Source: Comamonas sp009360615 (GTDB taxonomy: Bacteria; Pseudomonadota; Gammaproteobacteria; Burkholderiales; Burkholderiaceae_C). From it: 64,000 nucleotides of DNA. The stretch lies in NCBI RefSeq assembly GCF_035784015.1, contig NZ_JALKOW010000001.1. One strand, 5' to 3'. The notes beneath the pieces were generated by a model. The model ran no database searches, had not been told where the DNA came from, and saw nothing but the letters and a program-made list of their open reading frames with translations. The position numbers and the translations under genes are program-made. Positions 43,544 to 52,092 of the stretch are shown one piece after another (within the stretch, counting starts at the first letter, position 1; each line of letters starts with the position of its first letter).

Positions 43544-43867
43544 ATGGCTGAGTTCAAATCTGGCGATTTCGTGGTTCTCACCGGCAGCAGCGCCTTTGCC
43601 GGAAAGATCGCCCGTCTGACCTTTCGTGCGCCTGGCGGCGACTTCCGCCTGCCGGACGGCCATGACCATATCGGCTGCGAGGCCGGAGACTGGGTGCTGG
43701 AGTTTGCCCAGAAGGTGCCGGCCCTGATGCGCGGTTGCCAGACGCCCTGCATGACCAAGTACCTGTGCCGCTCGCAGTCCCAGTTCCGGCGGCTGGAACA
43801 GACTGCAGGCCTGGAGCAGCTGTTTGGCCCCATGCGTGCGGATTTGCCAGCGGTGAGCGCCAGCTGA
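43544..43867 (+). CDS. Small protein of unknown function
   Basis: The 107-aa product begins MAEFKSGDFVVLTGSSAFAGKIARL, which resembles a small SH3/KOW-like beta barrel. Four Cys residues follow (C45, C65, C69, C74 by count), three in the cluster GCQTPCMTKYLC, which may bind a metal. It has no signal peptide or membrane helix. The ATG has an AGGG-type ribosome site, and a strong terminator closes the gene, both of which support it being real. No family is recognised. Confidence 0.6.
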   Translation: MAEFKSGDFVVLTGSSAFAGKIARLTFRAPGGDFRLPDGHDHIGCEAGDWVLEFAQKVPALMRGCQTPCMTKYLCRSQSQFRRLEQTAGLEQLFGPMRADLPAVSAS

Positions 43868-43887
43868 TTCGCCCATTTCTCCCTCAG

Positions 43888-43910
43888 GCCCGCCTTGCGG
43901 CGGGCTTTTT
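43888..43910 (+). terminator. Rho-independent terminator
   Basis: A 7-bp all-GC stem (43888-43894 with 43899-43905), a TTGC tetraloop and T5 follow the small unknown gene by 20 nt. Confidence 0.9.
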
Positions 43911-44131
43911 GCGGGCTGGCAGCAAGGGCGGCGCAATCTACCGCACAAGAGCAGAGATTGCCGGGTCATTACAATCATGGGCTTTGCGTGGCCAAACCGG
44001 GACGAAACTGTGGATGAACAGAGTGCCCCGGGGGCGCGCTTCAGAAGAACCAGATTCGCGCCGATGCGGGTCGGGCACTTCCGCCACATGGGTGTGGTGC
44101 TCGATAGTGCATTGATACATAAGGAATTTCC

Positions 44132-45226
44132 ATGAGCCTCAAATGCGGCATCGTGGGCCTGCCCAACGTGGGCAAGTCCACTCTTTTCAACGCCCTGACC
44201 AAGGCCGGCATCGCCGCCGAGAACTATCCCTTCTGCACGATCGAGCCCAATACCGGCGTCGTCGAGGTGCCAGATCCGCGTCTGGATCAGCTCTCCGAGA
44301 TCGTCAAGCCCGAACGCATCGTTCCTGCCATTGTGGAGTTTGTGGACATCGCCGGCCTGGTGGCAGGCGCCTCCAAGGGCGAAGGTCTGGGCAACCAGTT
44401 CCTGGCCCACATCCGCGAGACCGACGCGATCGTCAACGTGGTGCGCTGCTTCGAAGACCCCAACGTGATCCACGTGGCCGGCAAGGTGGACCCGATTGCC
44501 GACATCGAAGTCATTCAGACCGAGTTGTGCCTGGCCGACCTGGCCACCGTGGAAAAGGCACTGAACCGCTACAGCAAGGCAGCCAAGTCCGGCAACGACA
44601 AGGAAGCCGCCAAGCTGGTGGCATTGCTGACGCCCATTCAGGCTGCGCTGAATGAGGGCAAGCCCGCTCGCGTGGTGGAGGTCTCCAAGGAGGATGCGCC
44701 CCTGCTCAAGCCTTTCTGCCTGATCACGGCCAAGCCTGCCATGTTCGTGGGCAATGTGTCCGAAGACGGCTTCGAGAACAATCCTCTGCTGGATCGACTC
44801 AAGGAATACGCCCAGGCCCAGGGCGCACCCGTGGTGGCCATCTGCGCAAAGATCGAGGCAGAAATGGCCGAGATGGAAGATGAAGACCGCGATATGTTCC
44901 TGCAGGAGCTGGGTCTGGAAGAGCCGGGTCTGAACCGCCTGATCCGTGCCGGCTTCAAGCTGCTGGGCCTGCAGACGTATTTCACCGCCGGTGAAAAGGA
45001 AGTGCGTGCCTGGACCGTGCGCGTGGGCGCAACGGCTCCCCAGGCTGCGGGCGTGATCCATGGCGACTTCGAGCGAGGCTTCATCCGTGCCCAGACCATT
45101 GCCTTTGAAGACTACATCGCTTACAGGGGCGAGCAGGGTGCCAAGGATGCCGGCAAGATGCGCGCAGAAGGCAAGGAATACATCGTCAAGGACGGCGATG
45201 TGATGAACTTCCTGTTCAACGTCTGA
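44132..45226 (+). CDS. ychF: Ribosome-associated ATPase YchF (OLA1 family)
   Basis: YchF (364 aa) is an Obg-family P-loop ATPase that binds ribosomes and acts as a negative regulator of the oxidative-stress response. The P-loop is GLPNVGKST near residue 9, switch II is DIAGLVAGASKGEGLG, and the base-recognition site NVVRCF and later region differ from NKxD GTPases as in OLA1. The C-terminal TGS domain ends in DGDVMNFLFNV. The length is typical. It has its own terminator and no clear operon partner here, unlike the frequent pth-ychF pair. Confidence 0.96.
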   Translation: MSLKCGIVGLPNVGKSTLFNALTKAGIAAENYPFCTIEPNTGVVEVPDPRLDQLSEIVKPERIVPAIVEFVDIAGLVAGASKGEGLGNQFLAHIRETDAIVNVVRCFEDPNVIHVAGKVDPIADIEVIQTELCLADLATVEKALNRYSKAAKSGNDKEAAKLVALLTPIQAALNEGKPARVVEVSKEDAPLLKPFCLITAKPAMFVGNVSEDGFENNPLLDRLKEYAQAQGAPVVAICAKIEAEMAEMEDEDRDMFLQELGLEEPGLNRLIRAGFKLLGLQTYFTAGEKEVRAWTVRVGATAPQAAGVIHGDFERGFIRAQTIAFEDYIAYRGEQGAKDAGKMRAEGKEYIVKDGDVMNFLFNV

Positions 45227-45249
45227 CGCCTGCTGCGTATTGCAGCGCC

Positions 45250-45282
45250 AAAAAGCTCCGCCAGTCATGGCGGGGCTTTTTT
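45250..45282. terminator. Terminator of ychF, likely bidirectional
   Basis: AAAAAGCTCCGCC (45250-45262) pairs with GGCGGGGCTTTTT (45269-45281) around a 6-nt loop, 23 nt past ychF. The converging oxidoreductase gene ends about 50 nt away and can use it from the other side. Confidence 0.88.
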
Positions 45283-45332
45283 GTTGCCTGTTTCGGCATC
45301 GGCTGGCGGCGGCAGGCGCCGGGCCGGACTGA

Positions 45333-46256
45333 TCAGGCAGACTGGAGCTGTGCGCCCAGCACCTGTTCCACGGCTTGCCGCACGGCCGCCCGGATGTCGT
45401 TGCGGCGGTAGTTCAGGTGCTTTTGCGCCTCGGCACTGGGTTGATAGTTGACCGGGGTGCCGCGCCCGGCGTAGATCACTGCGTCGGGCATCAGCGGGTG
45501 GCTCTCGTCTTTTTCGGGTACTTGGGTGTCGCTGCCCACGGCCTCGAAGAACAGCTTGAAGAAGTCGGAAAAGCGCAGGTTTTCATCGCCCAGCAAATAG
45601 GCCTTGCCCGATTCGCCATTTTCCAGCGCACCGGCTATGGCCTCGGACAGCGAGCGTACCGACATGAAGTTGGTGCCGCCCGTGGGGCCGAAGACCGGAA
45701 TGTCGCCGAGACGGCCTTGGGCATAGGCGGTATAGGCTTCGAAGATGGGGCTGGGCAGACCAGGGACCGCGCCGACCATGAAGGGTGCGTTCAGGCTACA
45801 GACCTCGAAGCCCGGGGTGGCCAGTGCGCGGACTCCCACGCAGGCCAGATGACGCGAGCGCACATAGGGGTCGCGCTCGGTCAGCCGGATATCCAGTTGG
45901 GGGTAGAAGCTCCCGATCAGCACGGCCTTGCGCACGCCGGCATCGCGTGCCAGGGCGAAGAAGCGGGGCAGGGCCTCGCCGTTGGCGTGCAGCCAGTGGG
46001 CTGCCGCGTCCGAGTCGGGCGGAACATGGCGGATGTCATTGCCGGCAGCAAACACCATGGCGTCGAAGCCTTGCAGCTCCTCGGGTCGGGTGCGGCCGGA
46101 CACGTAATCGATGGTTTTGAAGGGCAGCTGCGCCATGGGCGTGCCGGCTGGCGCCGGCTTGCGTGCGGCGATGCTGACCTGGTGGCCCAGGGACTGAAGG
46201 TGAAGGGCGGCATGACCGCCCAGAAGGCCTGTGCCTCCGACAACAAGAATTTTCAT
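45333..46256 (-). CDS. NAD(P)-binding epimerase/dehydratase-like (extended SDR) protein
   Basis: The 307-aa product starts with the Rossmann motif VVGGTGLLGGHAALHL. It has the later pattern of extended short-chain dehydrogenases, including a region of VLIGSFYPQLD and SLNAPFMVGAVPGLPSP. A classical YxxxK active site is not evident, so it may be an atypical SDR binding NADP without standard dehydrogenase chemistry. It overlaps the preceding classical SDR gene by 4 nt (ATGA), forming a two-gene operon. The substrate is unknown. Steroid or aromatic catabolism is possible in this family of organisms, but not shown. Confidence 0.8.
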   Translation of the reverse strand: MKILVVGGTGLLGGHAALHLQSLGHQVSIAARKPAPAGTPMAQLPFKTIDYVSGRTRPEELQGFDAMVFAAGNDIRHVPPDSDAAAHWLHANGEALPRFFALARDAGVRKAVLIGSFYPQLDIRLTERDPYVRSRHLACVGVRALATPGFEVCSLNAPFMVGAVPGLPSPIFEAYTAYAQGRLGDIPVFGPTGGTNFMSVRSLSEAIAGALENGESGKAYLLGDENLRFSDFFKLFFEAVGSDTQVPEKDESHPLMPDAVIYAGRGTPVNYQPSAEAQKHLNYRRNDIRAAVRQAVEQVLGAQLQSA

Positions 46257-47161
46257 GCGGACTCTGTGGTGGTTTGAAGGTTTGCGCTGCGGTCGAAGAT
46301 CGCCGAGGGAATGGCGTTGTCGGCGTTGGCATCCACAAAGCCGGTGCCTGTGATGACCGGAATGACGGTCCAGACGCCGCCGGGAGCCTGCGTCCAGCCT
46401 CCTGCCGCCAGAGCCCCTCCGTCCACGCTGAGCGTGATGCCGGTGACCCAGGAGGCCAGGGGGCTGGCCAGGTAGAGGGCTGCGCCTGCACAGTCGCTGG
46501 GCTGGCCGAAGCGGCCCAGTGGAATCCAGCGCGGAATATGGTGCTTGTTGCCGTCGGGGATGGCCAGACTGACAGGCACCTGAGGGGTTTCCGTGGTCTC
46601 GGGAGCAATCACGTTGACGCGGATGCCTTCGGGGCCCAGTTCCAGCGCCAGGCTGCGCGAGAAGCCGCCGATGGCGGCTTTGAACGCCGAGTAGGCTGCG
46701 CAGGTCGGCGCGCCGCGCAAGGCCTCGATGGAAGAGATGGTGATGATGCTCGAGCCCGGAGCGTTCCTGCGCAGCAGCGGAATCATGGCCCGGGTGACAC
46801 TGAAGACATGGCGCATGTTCAGCGCATACACCTGGTCGATCTCCGCATCGCTGAACTCCTCGAAGCGCTTGGCGATGACAAAGTCCCCCACGTTGTTGAC
46901 CAGCACATCCAGGCTCCCATAGCGTTGATCTATGGTCTGCGCCAGGGCCCGCACATCGGCCTCACGGGTCATGTCGGCCTGCACCACCAGCGCATCGATC
47001 CCCGCGTGCTTCAGCGATTCGCGTGCATCGGCAACCAGCCCGGGCCTGATTTCGGCAATCACGATGCGCGCTCCGGCCTGGCCGAAGGCCTCGGCAACCG
47101 CGCGCCCTATGCCGGCGCCGCCGCCCGTCACGAGAACGGTTCTTCCTTTGAAGTCAATCAT
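46253..47161 (-). CDS. Short-chain dehydrogenase/reductase (classical SDR)
   Basis: The 302-aa product has the cofactor motif VTGGGAGIGRAVAEAF, the NNVGD segment, catalytic Ser in ITISSIEA and the YSAFK pair (Tyr then Lys three residues on). The length is longer than the usual 250 because of an about 40-residue C-terminal extension after SVDGGALAAGG. It lies upstream of and is coupled to an extended-SDR gene, so the pair may act on successive steps. The substrate is unknown. Confidence 0.87.
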   Translation of the reverse strand: MIDFKGRTVLVTGGGAGIGRAVAEAFGQAGARIVIAEIRPGLVADARESLKHAGIDALVVQADMTREADVRALAQTIDQRYGSLDVLVNNVGDFVIAKRFEEFSDAEIDQVYALNMRHVFSVTRAMIPLLRRNAPGSSIITISSIEALRGAPTCAAYSAFKAAIGGFSRSLALELGPEGIRVNVIAPETTETPQVPVSLAIPDGNKHHIPRWIPLGRFGQPSDCAGAALYLASPLASWVTGITLSVDGGALAAGGWTQAPGGVWTVIPVITGTGFVDANADNAIPSAIFDRSANLQTTTESA

Positions 47162-47567
47162 CTAGCATCCTTTCCATTCACCGGTGCTTGTTGAAAGATG
47201 GAAATGGCCGGAGCGGGAGCCGCCGTGGCCGAATCTCCCGGTCCTGCCGGTCAGCGGCTCCGGCAAGGCAGGCCGGGACATCTGTCAGCGTCGCCGGAGC
47301 TGTCCTCAGTATTCGTGCCAGCCAGCGATGGGATATACCCAGTTCGGACTATCGACGTCCGGGGACAAGGCTGATACGCGCGGGAAGAGAGGGCAGGCCT
47401 GGCGGCTAGGGGAAAAGCCCTAGGGTTTCAGGCCGGTGCATGGAGCGCAGACAGCCGCAGTCCGCTTGGTGCGTGCGGGCAGGCCGCGCAGTCTTGGTAT
47501 ACGCAAGTGACGCAAAGTAACGAATAATGAGCCCTCACGACTGCACTGTGCGCTCGAGGTCTCCAAC
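47162..47567. other. Divergent intergenic region, SDR operon and diguanylate cyclase
   Basis: About 400 nt separate the two divergent genes. No gene, strong hairpin or recognised operator was found. The DNA just before the cyclase (47500-47535) is AT-richer and probably contains its promoter. Confidence 0.4.
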
Positions 47568-48956
47568 ATGATTCGTGCCAATGCCACTGCAAAGCGAACG
47601 ATCACCGGCCAGTTGCTGGAGATTGCCATGGGACAGTCCTTCTGTGCGGTGATGATTACCGATGCCGGGCTGGGCGGAGAAGGGCCGGTGATCGAGTACT
47701 GCAATGCGGCCCTGTGCGAGATGACCGGCTACGCCGAAGCAGAGCTGCTGGGCCGCTCGCCGCGCATGCTGCAGGGTCCGCTCACGGACCCGCTGGTGTT
47801 GCAGCGCCTGCATGACTGCCTGGAGCAGGGGCTGCCATTTCAGGGCAGCGTGGTGAACTACCGCAAGGATGGCGGCAGCTACCACGTGGAGTGGAATATC
47901 TCTCCGGTGCGTGACGAGCGGGGCGTGATCCGGCACTTTGTGGCCGTGCAGCGCGATGTCTCGGAGCGCGTGCAGGCAGAGCAGGAGCGCGCACTGCTGG
48001 CCAGGGCCTTGAATGCGGCCAATGACGGCATTCTGATCACGGACCGCCATTCCACCATTGTCTTCGTCAACCAGGCCTTTGAAGCCTTGACGGGCTATAG
48101 CGCGGCCGAGCTGCTGGGCCGTCCTACCGAGATGCTGCGCTCGGGTCTGCACGAGCCCGAGTTCTACGCCCAGTTGCAGGAGGCATTGAGTCTGGGGCAC
48201 AACTTTCGCGCCACCTTCATCAACCGCCACAAGAGTGGCGACGTGTATTACGCAGAGCAGAGCATTGCGGCACTGCGCGACGAGTCGGGCCAGGTCAGCC
48301 ACTATGTGGGGGCATCCAAGGACATCAGCCGCATGATCAAGCGAGAGATGGAGCTGCGCGAGCGCGCCAACCGGGACAAGCTGACGGGGCTGCTCAATCG
48401 CCATGCAGGCGAGGCCGAGCTCAAGCGCAGCCAGTTGCAGGCGCAGAACCAGCTGCGCCCCTATGGCGTGATCCTGGGTGACATCGACCTCTTCAAGCAG
48501 GTCAACGACGGCTTTGGCCATGTCGCCGGTGACCGCGTGCTCAAGATGGTGGCACAGGTGCTCTCCGGCAAGGTCCGGCGCTTTGACCATGCCGTGCGCT
48601 GGGGCGGTGAGGAGTTCCTGATCATCCTCCCGGACGCCAGCCTCGGCGTGGCCGTGAGCCTGGCCGAACGCATTCGGGCGGCGGTTGAAGCATGCTCGGA
48701 CCCCGAAGTCGGGCGTTTCACCCTCTCGCTGGGGGTCGGGCTCTGGGAGGCCGGTGAAACGGAGGATGATCTGCTCAGGCGCGCGGACGCGGCGCTCTAC
48801 CGTGCCAAGCACCGCGGGCGCAATCAGGTGGCGGTGGCCACGGGGACGATGAACATGCCGTTGGTGCAGGCGCACGAGGTTCTGGCGCAGTGCGATGCTC
48901 TGGCCTTTTCAGTACAGAGTCCGGATAAGCCCTGGAGCGGGTCCGCCTCACCGTAG
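47568..48956 (+). CDS. PAS-PAS-GGDEF diguanylate cyclase with LOV-like first PAS
   Basis: The 462-aa product has two PAS domains (about residues 15-140 and 145-265) and a GGDEF domain with active site GGEEF (346-350). An RRFD inhibitory I-site lies five residues before it, so it should make cyclic-di-GMP with product inhibition. The first PAS follows the LOV pattern closely (GRSPRMLQGPLTD, then NYRKDGG and ISPVRDERG), but the photoactive Cys of GRNCRFLQ is Pro65. Light sensing by the standard adduct is therefore not expected. No membrane helix is seen. It lies 3 nt upstream of the NAD regulator gene. Confidence 0.9.
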   Translation: MIRANATAKRTITGQLLEIAMGQSFCAVMITDAGLGGEGPVIEYCNAALCEMTGYAEAELLGRSPRMLQGPLTDPLVLQRLHDCLEQGLPFQGSVVNYRKDGGSYHVEWNISPVRDERGVIRHFVAVQRDVSERVQAEQERALLARALNAANDGILITDRHSTIVFVNQAFEALTGYSAAELLGRPTEMLRSGLHEPEFYAQLQEALSLGHNFRATFINRHKSGDVYYAEQSIAALRDESGQVSHYVGASKDISRMIKREMELRERANRDKLTGLLNRHAGEAELKRSQLQAQNQLRPYGVILGDIDLFKQVNDGFGHVAGDRVLKMVAQVLSGKVRRFDHAVRWGGEEFLIILPDASLGVAVSLAERIRAAVEACSDPEVGRFTLSLGVGLWEAGETEDDLLRRADAALYRAKHRGRNQVAVATGTMNMPLVQAHEVLAQCDALAFSVQSPDKPWSGSASP

Positions 48957-48959
48957 AAT

Positions 48960-49943
48960 TTGTCCTTTCTACCGTCCCTGTTGTCTCCAAAGCTTTTGAG
49001 TGGTTTGAACAATTCCGAACTGCATTCCGTGCAGGCTGATCTAGTGGCAGTGCTGGTTGCCGTCACGGGCGGCCAGCCCCGCATCCTGACCACCGGGTCC
49101 GGGCGGACGCTGCCTGCCGGGCCCTTTACCAGCAACCACCGCTCGCTGCAGGCCAGCCTGCGCGCCTGGGTGGAGAAGCAGACCCATCATCCGCTGGGCT
49201 TTGTGGAGCAGCTCTACACGTTTGCCGATCGAGAGCGCTCGCAGCAACTGGGCATGCATGTCATCTCCATCAGCTATCTGGCGCTGACGCAGGAGCTGGA
49301 CGAGGCCGGTTCCGCGCAGCCGGGCTGGCAGGACTGGTACCGCTACTTCCCGTGGGAGGACTGGCGCGAGGGCATGCCCGGGGTGATCGCCGAGCGCATT
49401 GCGCCGGCGTTGCATGCCTGGAGCGAAAGCGCCTCGGACAGCGTGGCACGCGGTGCAAGATGGCAAAGAGCAGCCATGACTTTTGGTCTCGATGAGCACG
49501 AGTGGAACGAAGAGCTGGTGCTGCAGCGCTACGAACTGCTGTTCGAGGCCGCCGTGGTGCCCGAAGCCTGGGGAGAGGGAGACGGCGGCAGTGCCGCACC
49601 ACTGCTGCCCGGTGCGGCCATGAGCAACGATCACCGCCGCATTCTTGCCACCGGCATGGCCCGTTTGCGCGCCAAGATCAAGTACCGGCCCGTGGTGTTC
49701 GAGCTGATGCCCGAGGAGTTCTCGCTGCTGCAGCTGCAGCAGACCGTGGAGGCGTTGGCCGGGCGCGGCCTGCACAAGCAGAACTTCCGCCGCCTGATCG
49801 AGCAGCAGGCGCTGGTGGAGGAAACCGGCCAGATGACGGCCGTGGGGGCGGGCCGCCCGGCCAAGCTGTTCCGCTTCCGGCGCAATGTGATGCTGGAACG
49901 TGCGATTGCGGGCAACAAGCTGCCGCTGGCCAGAAGTCACTAG
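48960..49943 (+). CDS. nadQ: NAD biosynthesis regulator, COG4111 family (NadQ-like)
   Basis: The 327-aa product belongs to the Nudix-like plus winged-helix family COG4111. Its N-terminal part resembles a Nudix fold with NHRSLQASLRAWVEKQTHHPLGFVEQLYTF but lacks the full hydrolase box. The C-terminus (RPVVFELMPEEFSLLQLQQTVEALAGRGLHKQNFRRLIE in parts) is the winged helix. Known members (NadQ) repress nad genes. It lies just before nadC, which has two matching operator-like sites upstream. The start shortly after the cyclase stop may be later than annotated, since the first about 18 residues look variable. Confidence 0.8.
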   Translation: MSFLPSLLSPKLLSGLNNSELHSVQADLVAVLVAVTGGQPRILTTGSGRTLPAGPFTSNHRSLQASLRAWVEKQTHHPLGFVEQLYTFADRERSQQLGMHVISISYLALTQELDEAGSAQPGWQDWYRYFPWEDWREGMPGVIAERIAPALHAWSESASDSVARGARWQRAAMTFGLDEHEWNEELVLQRYELLFEAAVVPEAWGEGDGGSAAPLLPGAAMSNDHRRILATGMARLRAKIKYRPVVFELMPEEFSLLQLQQTVEALAGRGLHKQNFRRLIEQQALVEETGQMTAVGAGRPAKLFRFRRNVMLERAIAGNKLPLARSH

Positions 49944-49991
49944 CCACCCGTTTCAGGCTCCGTGTGGAGGAATTTTGCACTGCGCAGCGGC

Positions 49992-50020
49992 TTGACTTAA
50001 ATAATGCTCAGATTTAGCAT
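49992..50020 (+). promoter_or_regulatory. nadC promoter with first operator site
   Basis: TTGACT (49992-49997), a 17-nt spacer and TAGCAT (50015-50020) form a plausible promoter. The sequence ATGCTCA-N3-TTAGCAT (50004-50020) is an imperfect palindrome covering the spacer end and the -10. A second copy of this palindrome lies at 50083-50099. Binding here would block RNA polymerase. Confidence 0.7.
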
Positions 50021-50082
50021 AAGTCCGTCTGCGCGAGGTCTGAAAGCGATCCCAAGGCCTGCGCTTTTTTTTTGAACTATAA

Positions 50083-50099
50083 ATACTCAAAATGAGCAT
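50083..50099 (+). promoter_or_regulatory. Second operator site, overlapping the nadC start codon
   Basis: ATACTCA-N3-TGAGCAT matches the site at 50004-50020 in arm sequence and spacing; each has one mismatch in symmetry. The centres are 79 bp apart. The nadC ATG (50092) lies inside the palindrome. It is most likely bound by the COG4111 regulator encoded directly upstream. Confidence 0.7.
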
Positions 50100-50961
50100 T
50101 AATGACGTTGCAGCCCTGCCCATTCCCTCATTGCCCGATGTGATGCTGGAGCCGCTGGTGCGCATGGCCTTGCTGGAAGATCTGGGGCGCGCCGGAGACC
50201 TGAGCACCGACACCATTGTTCCCGCAGACGCCGTGGATGAGCTGCGCCTGGTGGCCAGGCAGGAGGGGGTGCTGGCCGGTCTCGATCTGGCACGCCTGGC
50301 CTTTGTGCTGATGGATGGCCGCCTGGAGTTCGACCTGCGCTGCGCAGACGGCGCGCTGCTGCAGCCTGGCATGGAGATCGCCCGCATTCGCGGCAAAAGC
50401 CGTGCCCTTCTCACGGCCGAGCGCACGGCGCTCAATTACCTCTGCCATCTCAGCGGCGTGGCCACTGCCACGCATTCGATTGCCCGGGCCATCAAGCCCT
50501 TCGGCACGCGGGTGACCTGCACGCGCAAGACCCTCCCGGGCCTGCGTGCCCTGCAGAAGTACGCGGTGCGCGTCGGCGGCGGCAGCAACCATCGCTTCGG
50601 TCTGGACGACGCGGTGCTCATCAAGGACAACCATATCGCTCTGGCCGGCGATGTCGCCACGGCCGTGGGGCGCGCACGCGCCGGCGTGGGGCATATGGTC
50701 AAGATCGAGCTGGAGGTCGACACGCTGGCGCAGCTGGAGGTGGCGCTGCAGCTGGGCGTGGATGTGGTGCTGCTGGACAATATGAGTCTGGAGGATCTGC
50801 GCAGGGCAGTCGCCATGTGCAAGGGCCGGGCCATCACCGAAGCTTCGGGGCGCATCACGCCCGAGACTGCGCCCGCAGTGGCGTCCACCGGTGTGGACCA
50901 GATCGCCGTGGGCTGGCTCACGCACAGTGCGCGCGTGCTCGACATCGGCCTGGATGCCTGA
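50092..50961 (+). CDS. nadC: Nicotinate-nucleotide (quinolinate) pyrophosphorylase
   Basis: NadC (289 aa) converts quinolinate and PRPP to nicotinate mononucleotide, CO2 and PPi in NAD synthesis. The motifs RTALNYLCHLSGVAT, TRKTLPGLR, the KYAVRVGGGSNHRFGL segment and the catalytic Lys in LIKDNHI are all present. The length is normal. No Shine-Dalgarno is seen before the ATG, which lies inside a candidate operator. nadA and nadB are not in the window. Confidence 0.95.
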   Translation: MSINDVAALPIPSLPDVMLEPLVRMALLEDLGRAGDLSTDTIVPADAVDELRLVARQEGVLAGLDLARLAFVLMDGRLEFDLRCADGALLQPGMEIARIRGKSRALLTAERTALNYLCHLSGVATATHSIARAIKPFGTRVTCTRKTLPGLRALQKYAVRVGGGSNHRFGLDDAVLIKDNHIALAGDVATAVGRARAGVGHMVKIELEVDTLAQLEVALQLGVDVVLLDNMSLEDLRRAVAMCKGRAITEASGRITPETAPAVASTGVDQIAVGWLTHSARVLDIGLDA

Positions 50962-50962
50962 G

Positions 50963-52027
50963 ATGCCGTGCTTCAGGGCGGGGTCGGCGGTCCGTCGCAT
51001 CGCGATGGCGGCCGCAGCGGTGCTGGCCCTGGCGCTCGCGGGCGTGTGGCAATCGCACAGGGGAGCCCTGGCGGCGGCGGGCCTGGACAAGCCCATCACC
51101 ATCGTCGTGACCTTTCCGCCCGGCGGCGGCACGGACTGGCTGGCGCGCCGGCTGGGTGCGGCCCTGCAGCAGCGCATGGGCCAGAGCGTGGTGGTGGAGA
51201 ACCGCCCCGGCGCCAGCGGCAACATCGGTGCGCGCGAGGTGGCGCGTGCCGCAGCCGACGGCAGCGTGCTGCTCATGGTCAACAGCGCGTTTGCCATCAA
51301 TCCCGGCGTCTACCGGCAGCTCGATTTCGATCCGCTCCGCGACTTCCGAGCCGTGTTCAACGCGGGCACCATCGCGTCGGTGCTGGTGCAGCCGCCGGAA
51401 CGTGCCGTGCAGAAAAGTGCCGCCGAGGACAGTGCCACACAGGACAGTGCCGTGGCAGTTGGCACACCGTCCCTGACCGAGGCGCTGGCGCCGTCCGCAG
51501 ATGGAGCGGCCCCAGCGATTGCGAGCTGCGGCAATGGCACGCCACAGCACATGGCGGCCGAGATGCTGGCCCAGGCCACGCACGCGCGCCTGCAGCATGT
51601 TCCCTACAAGGGCTGCGGTCCGGCGGCCTTGGCCGTGGCTGCGGGCCAGGTGCCGGTGGGCGTGGTGACCATCAGCACGGCTGCACCGCTGATTGCCGAC
51701 GGGCGCCTGCGCGCTCTGGCGGTGACCGGTCGTCAGCGCTCGGCCCAGCTTGCCGGTGTGCCCACTCTGGCCGAGCTGGGCGTGGCGGATTTCGCCGTGG
51801 AGCAGTGGCATGGCTTGCTGGCGCCGGCCGCCACGCCGGCGCCTGTGATCGATCGTCTGCATCGGCTGCTGGCGCAGATACTGGCCGAGCCAGAGATGCA
51901 GCAGGCGCTGAGCGAGCAGGGCTACGTGCCGGGCAGGGAGTCTGCCGCCCAGTTCGGTCAGCTCATCGCGGCCGATATGGCGCGCTATGCGGCCGTGACT
52001 GCTCAGCTCGGGCTCAAGGTCGATTGA
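50963..52027 (+). CDS. Bug-family binding protein with unusual Ala-rich insert
   Basis: The 354-aa product has an N-terminal signal-like helix (residues 12-28) and Bug/TctC motifs IVVTFPPGGGTDWLARR, VVVENRPGASGNIGA and HVPYKGCGPAALAVAAG. Between residues about 150 and 187, where other members have a standard KSVADL-type segment, it carries an Ala/Ser-rich stretch encoded by an 11-bp direct repeat. The gene starts one base after nadC (an ATG at 50954 overlapping the nadC stop is the alternative). It is therefore probably co-transcribed with nadC, and its ligand may be a pyridine carboxylate, but this is only inference. Confidence 0.75.
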   Translation: MPCFRAGSAVRRIAMAAAAVLALALAGVWQSHRGALAAAGLDKPITIVVTFPPGGGTDWLARRLGAALQQRMGQSVVVENRPGASGNIGAREVARAAADGSVLLMVNSAFAINPGVYRQLDFDPLRDFRAVFNAGTIASVLVQPPERAVQKSAAEDSATQDSAVAVGTPSLTEALAPSADGAAPAIASCGNGTPQHMAAEMLAQATHARLQHVPYKGCGPAALAVAAGQVPVGVVTISTAAPLIADGRLRALAVTGRQRSAQLAGVPTLAELGVADFAVEQWHGLLAPAATPAPVIDRLHRLLAQILAEPEMQQALSEQGYVPGRESAAQFGQLIAADMARYAAVTAQLGLKVD

Positions 52028-52058
52028 CCCGCGGCCGGTGCCGGGCCCCGTATCCGTG

Positions 52059-52092
52059 ACAGGCCACCTGCAAAGGTGGCCTGTTCTGTTTC
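52059..52092 (+). terminator. Terminator of the nadC-Bug unit
   Basis: A perfect 11-bp stem (52059-52069 with 52074-52084), a GCAA tetraloop and a T-rich tail follow the Bug stop by 32 nt. Confidence 0.85.
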
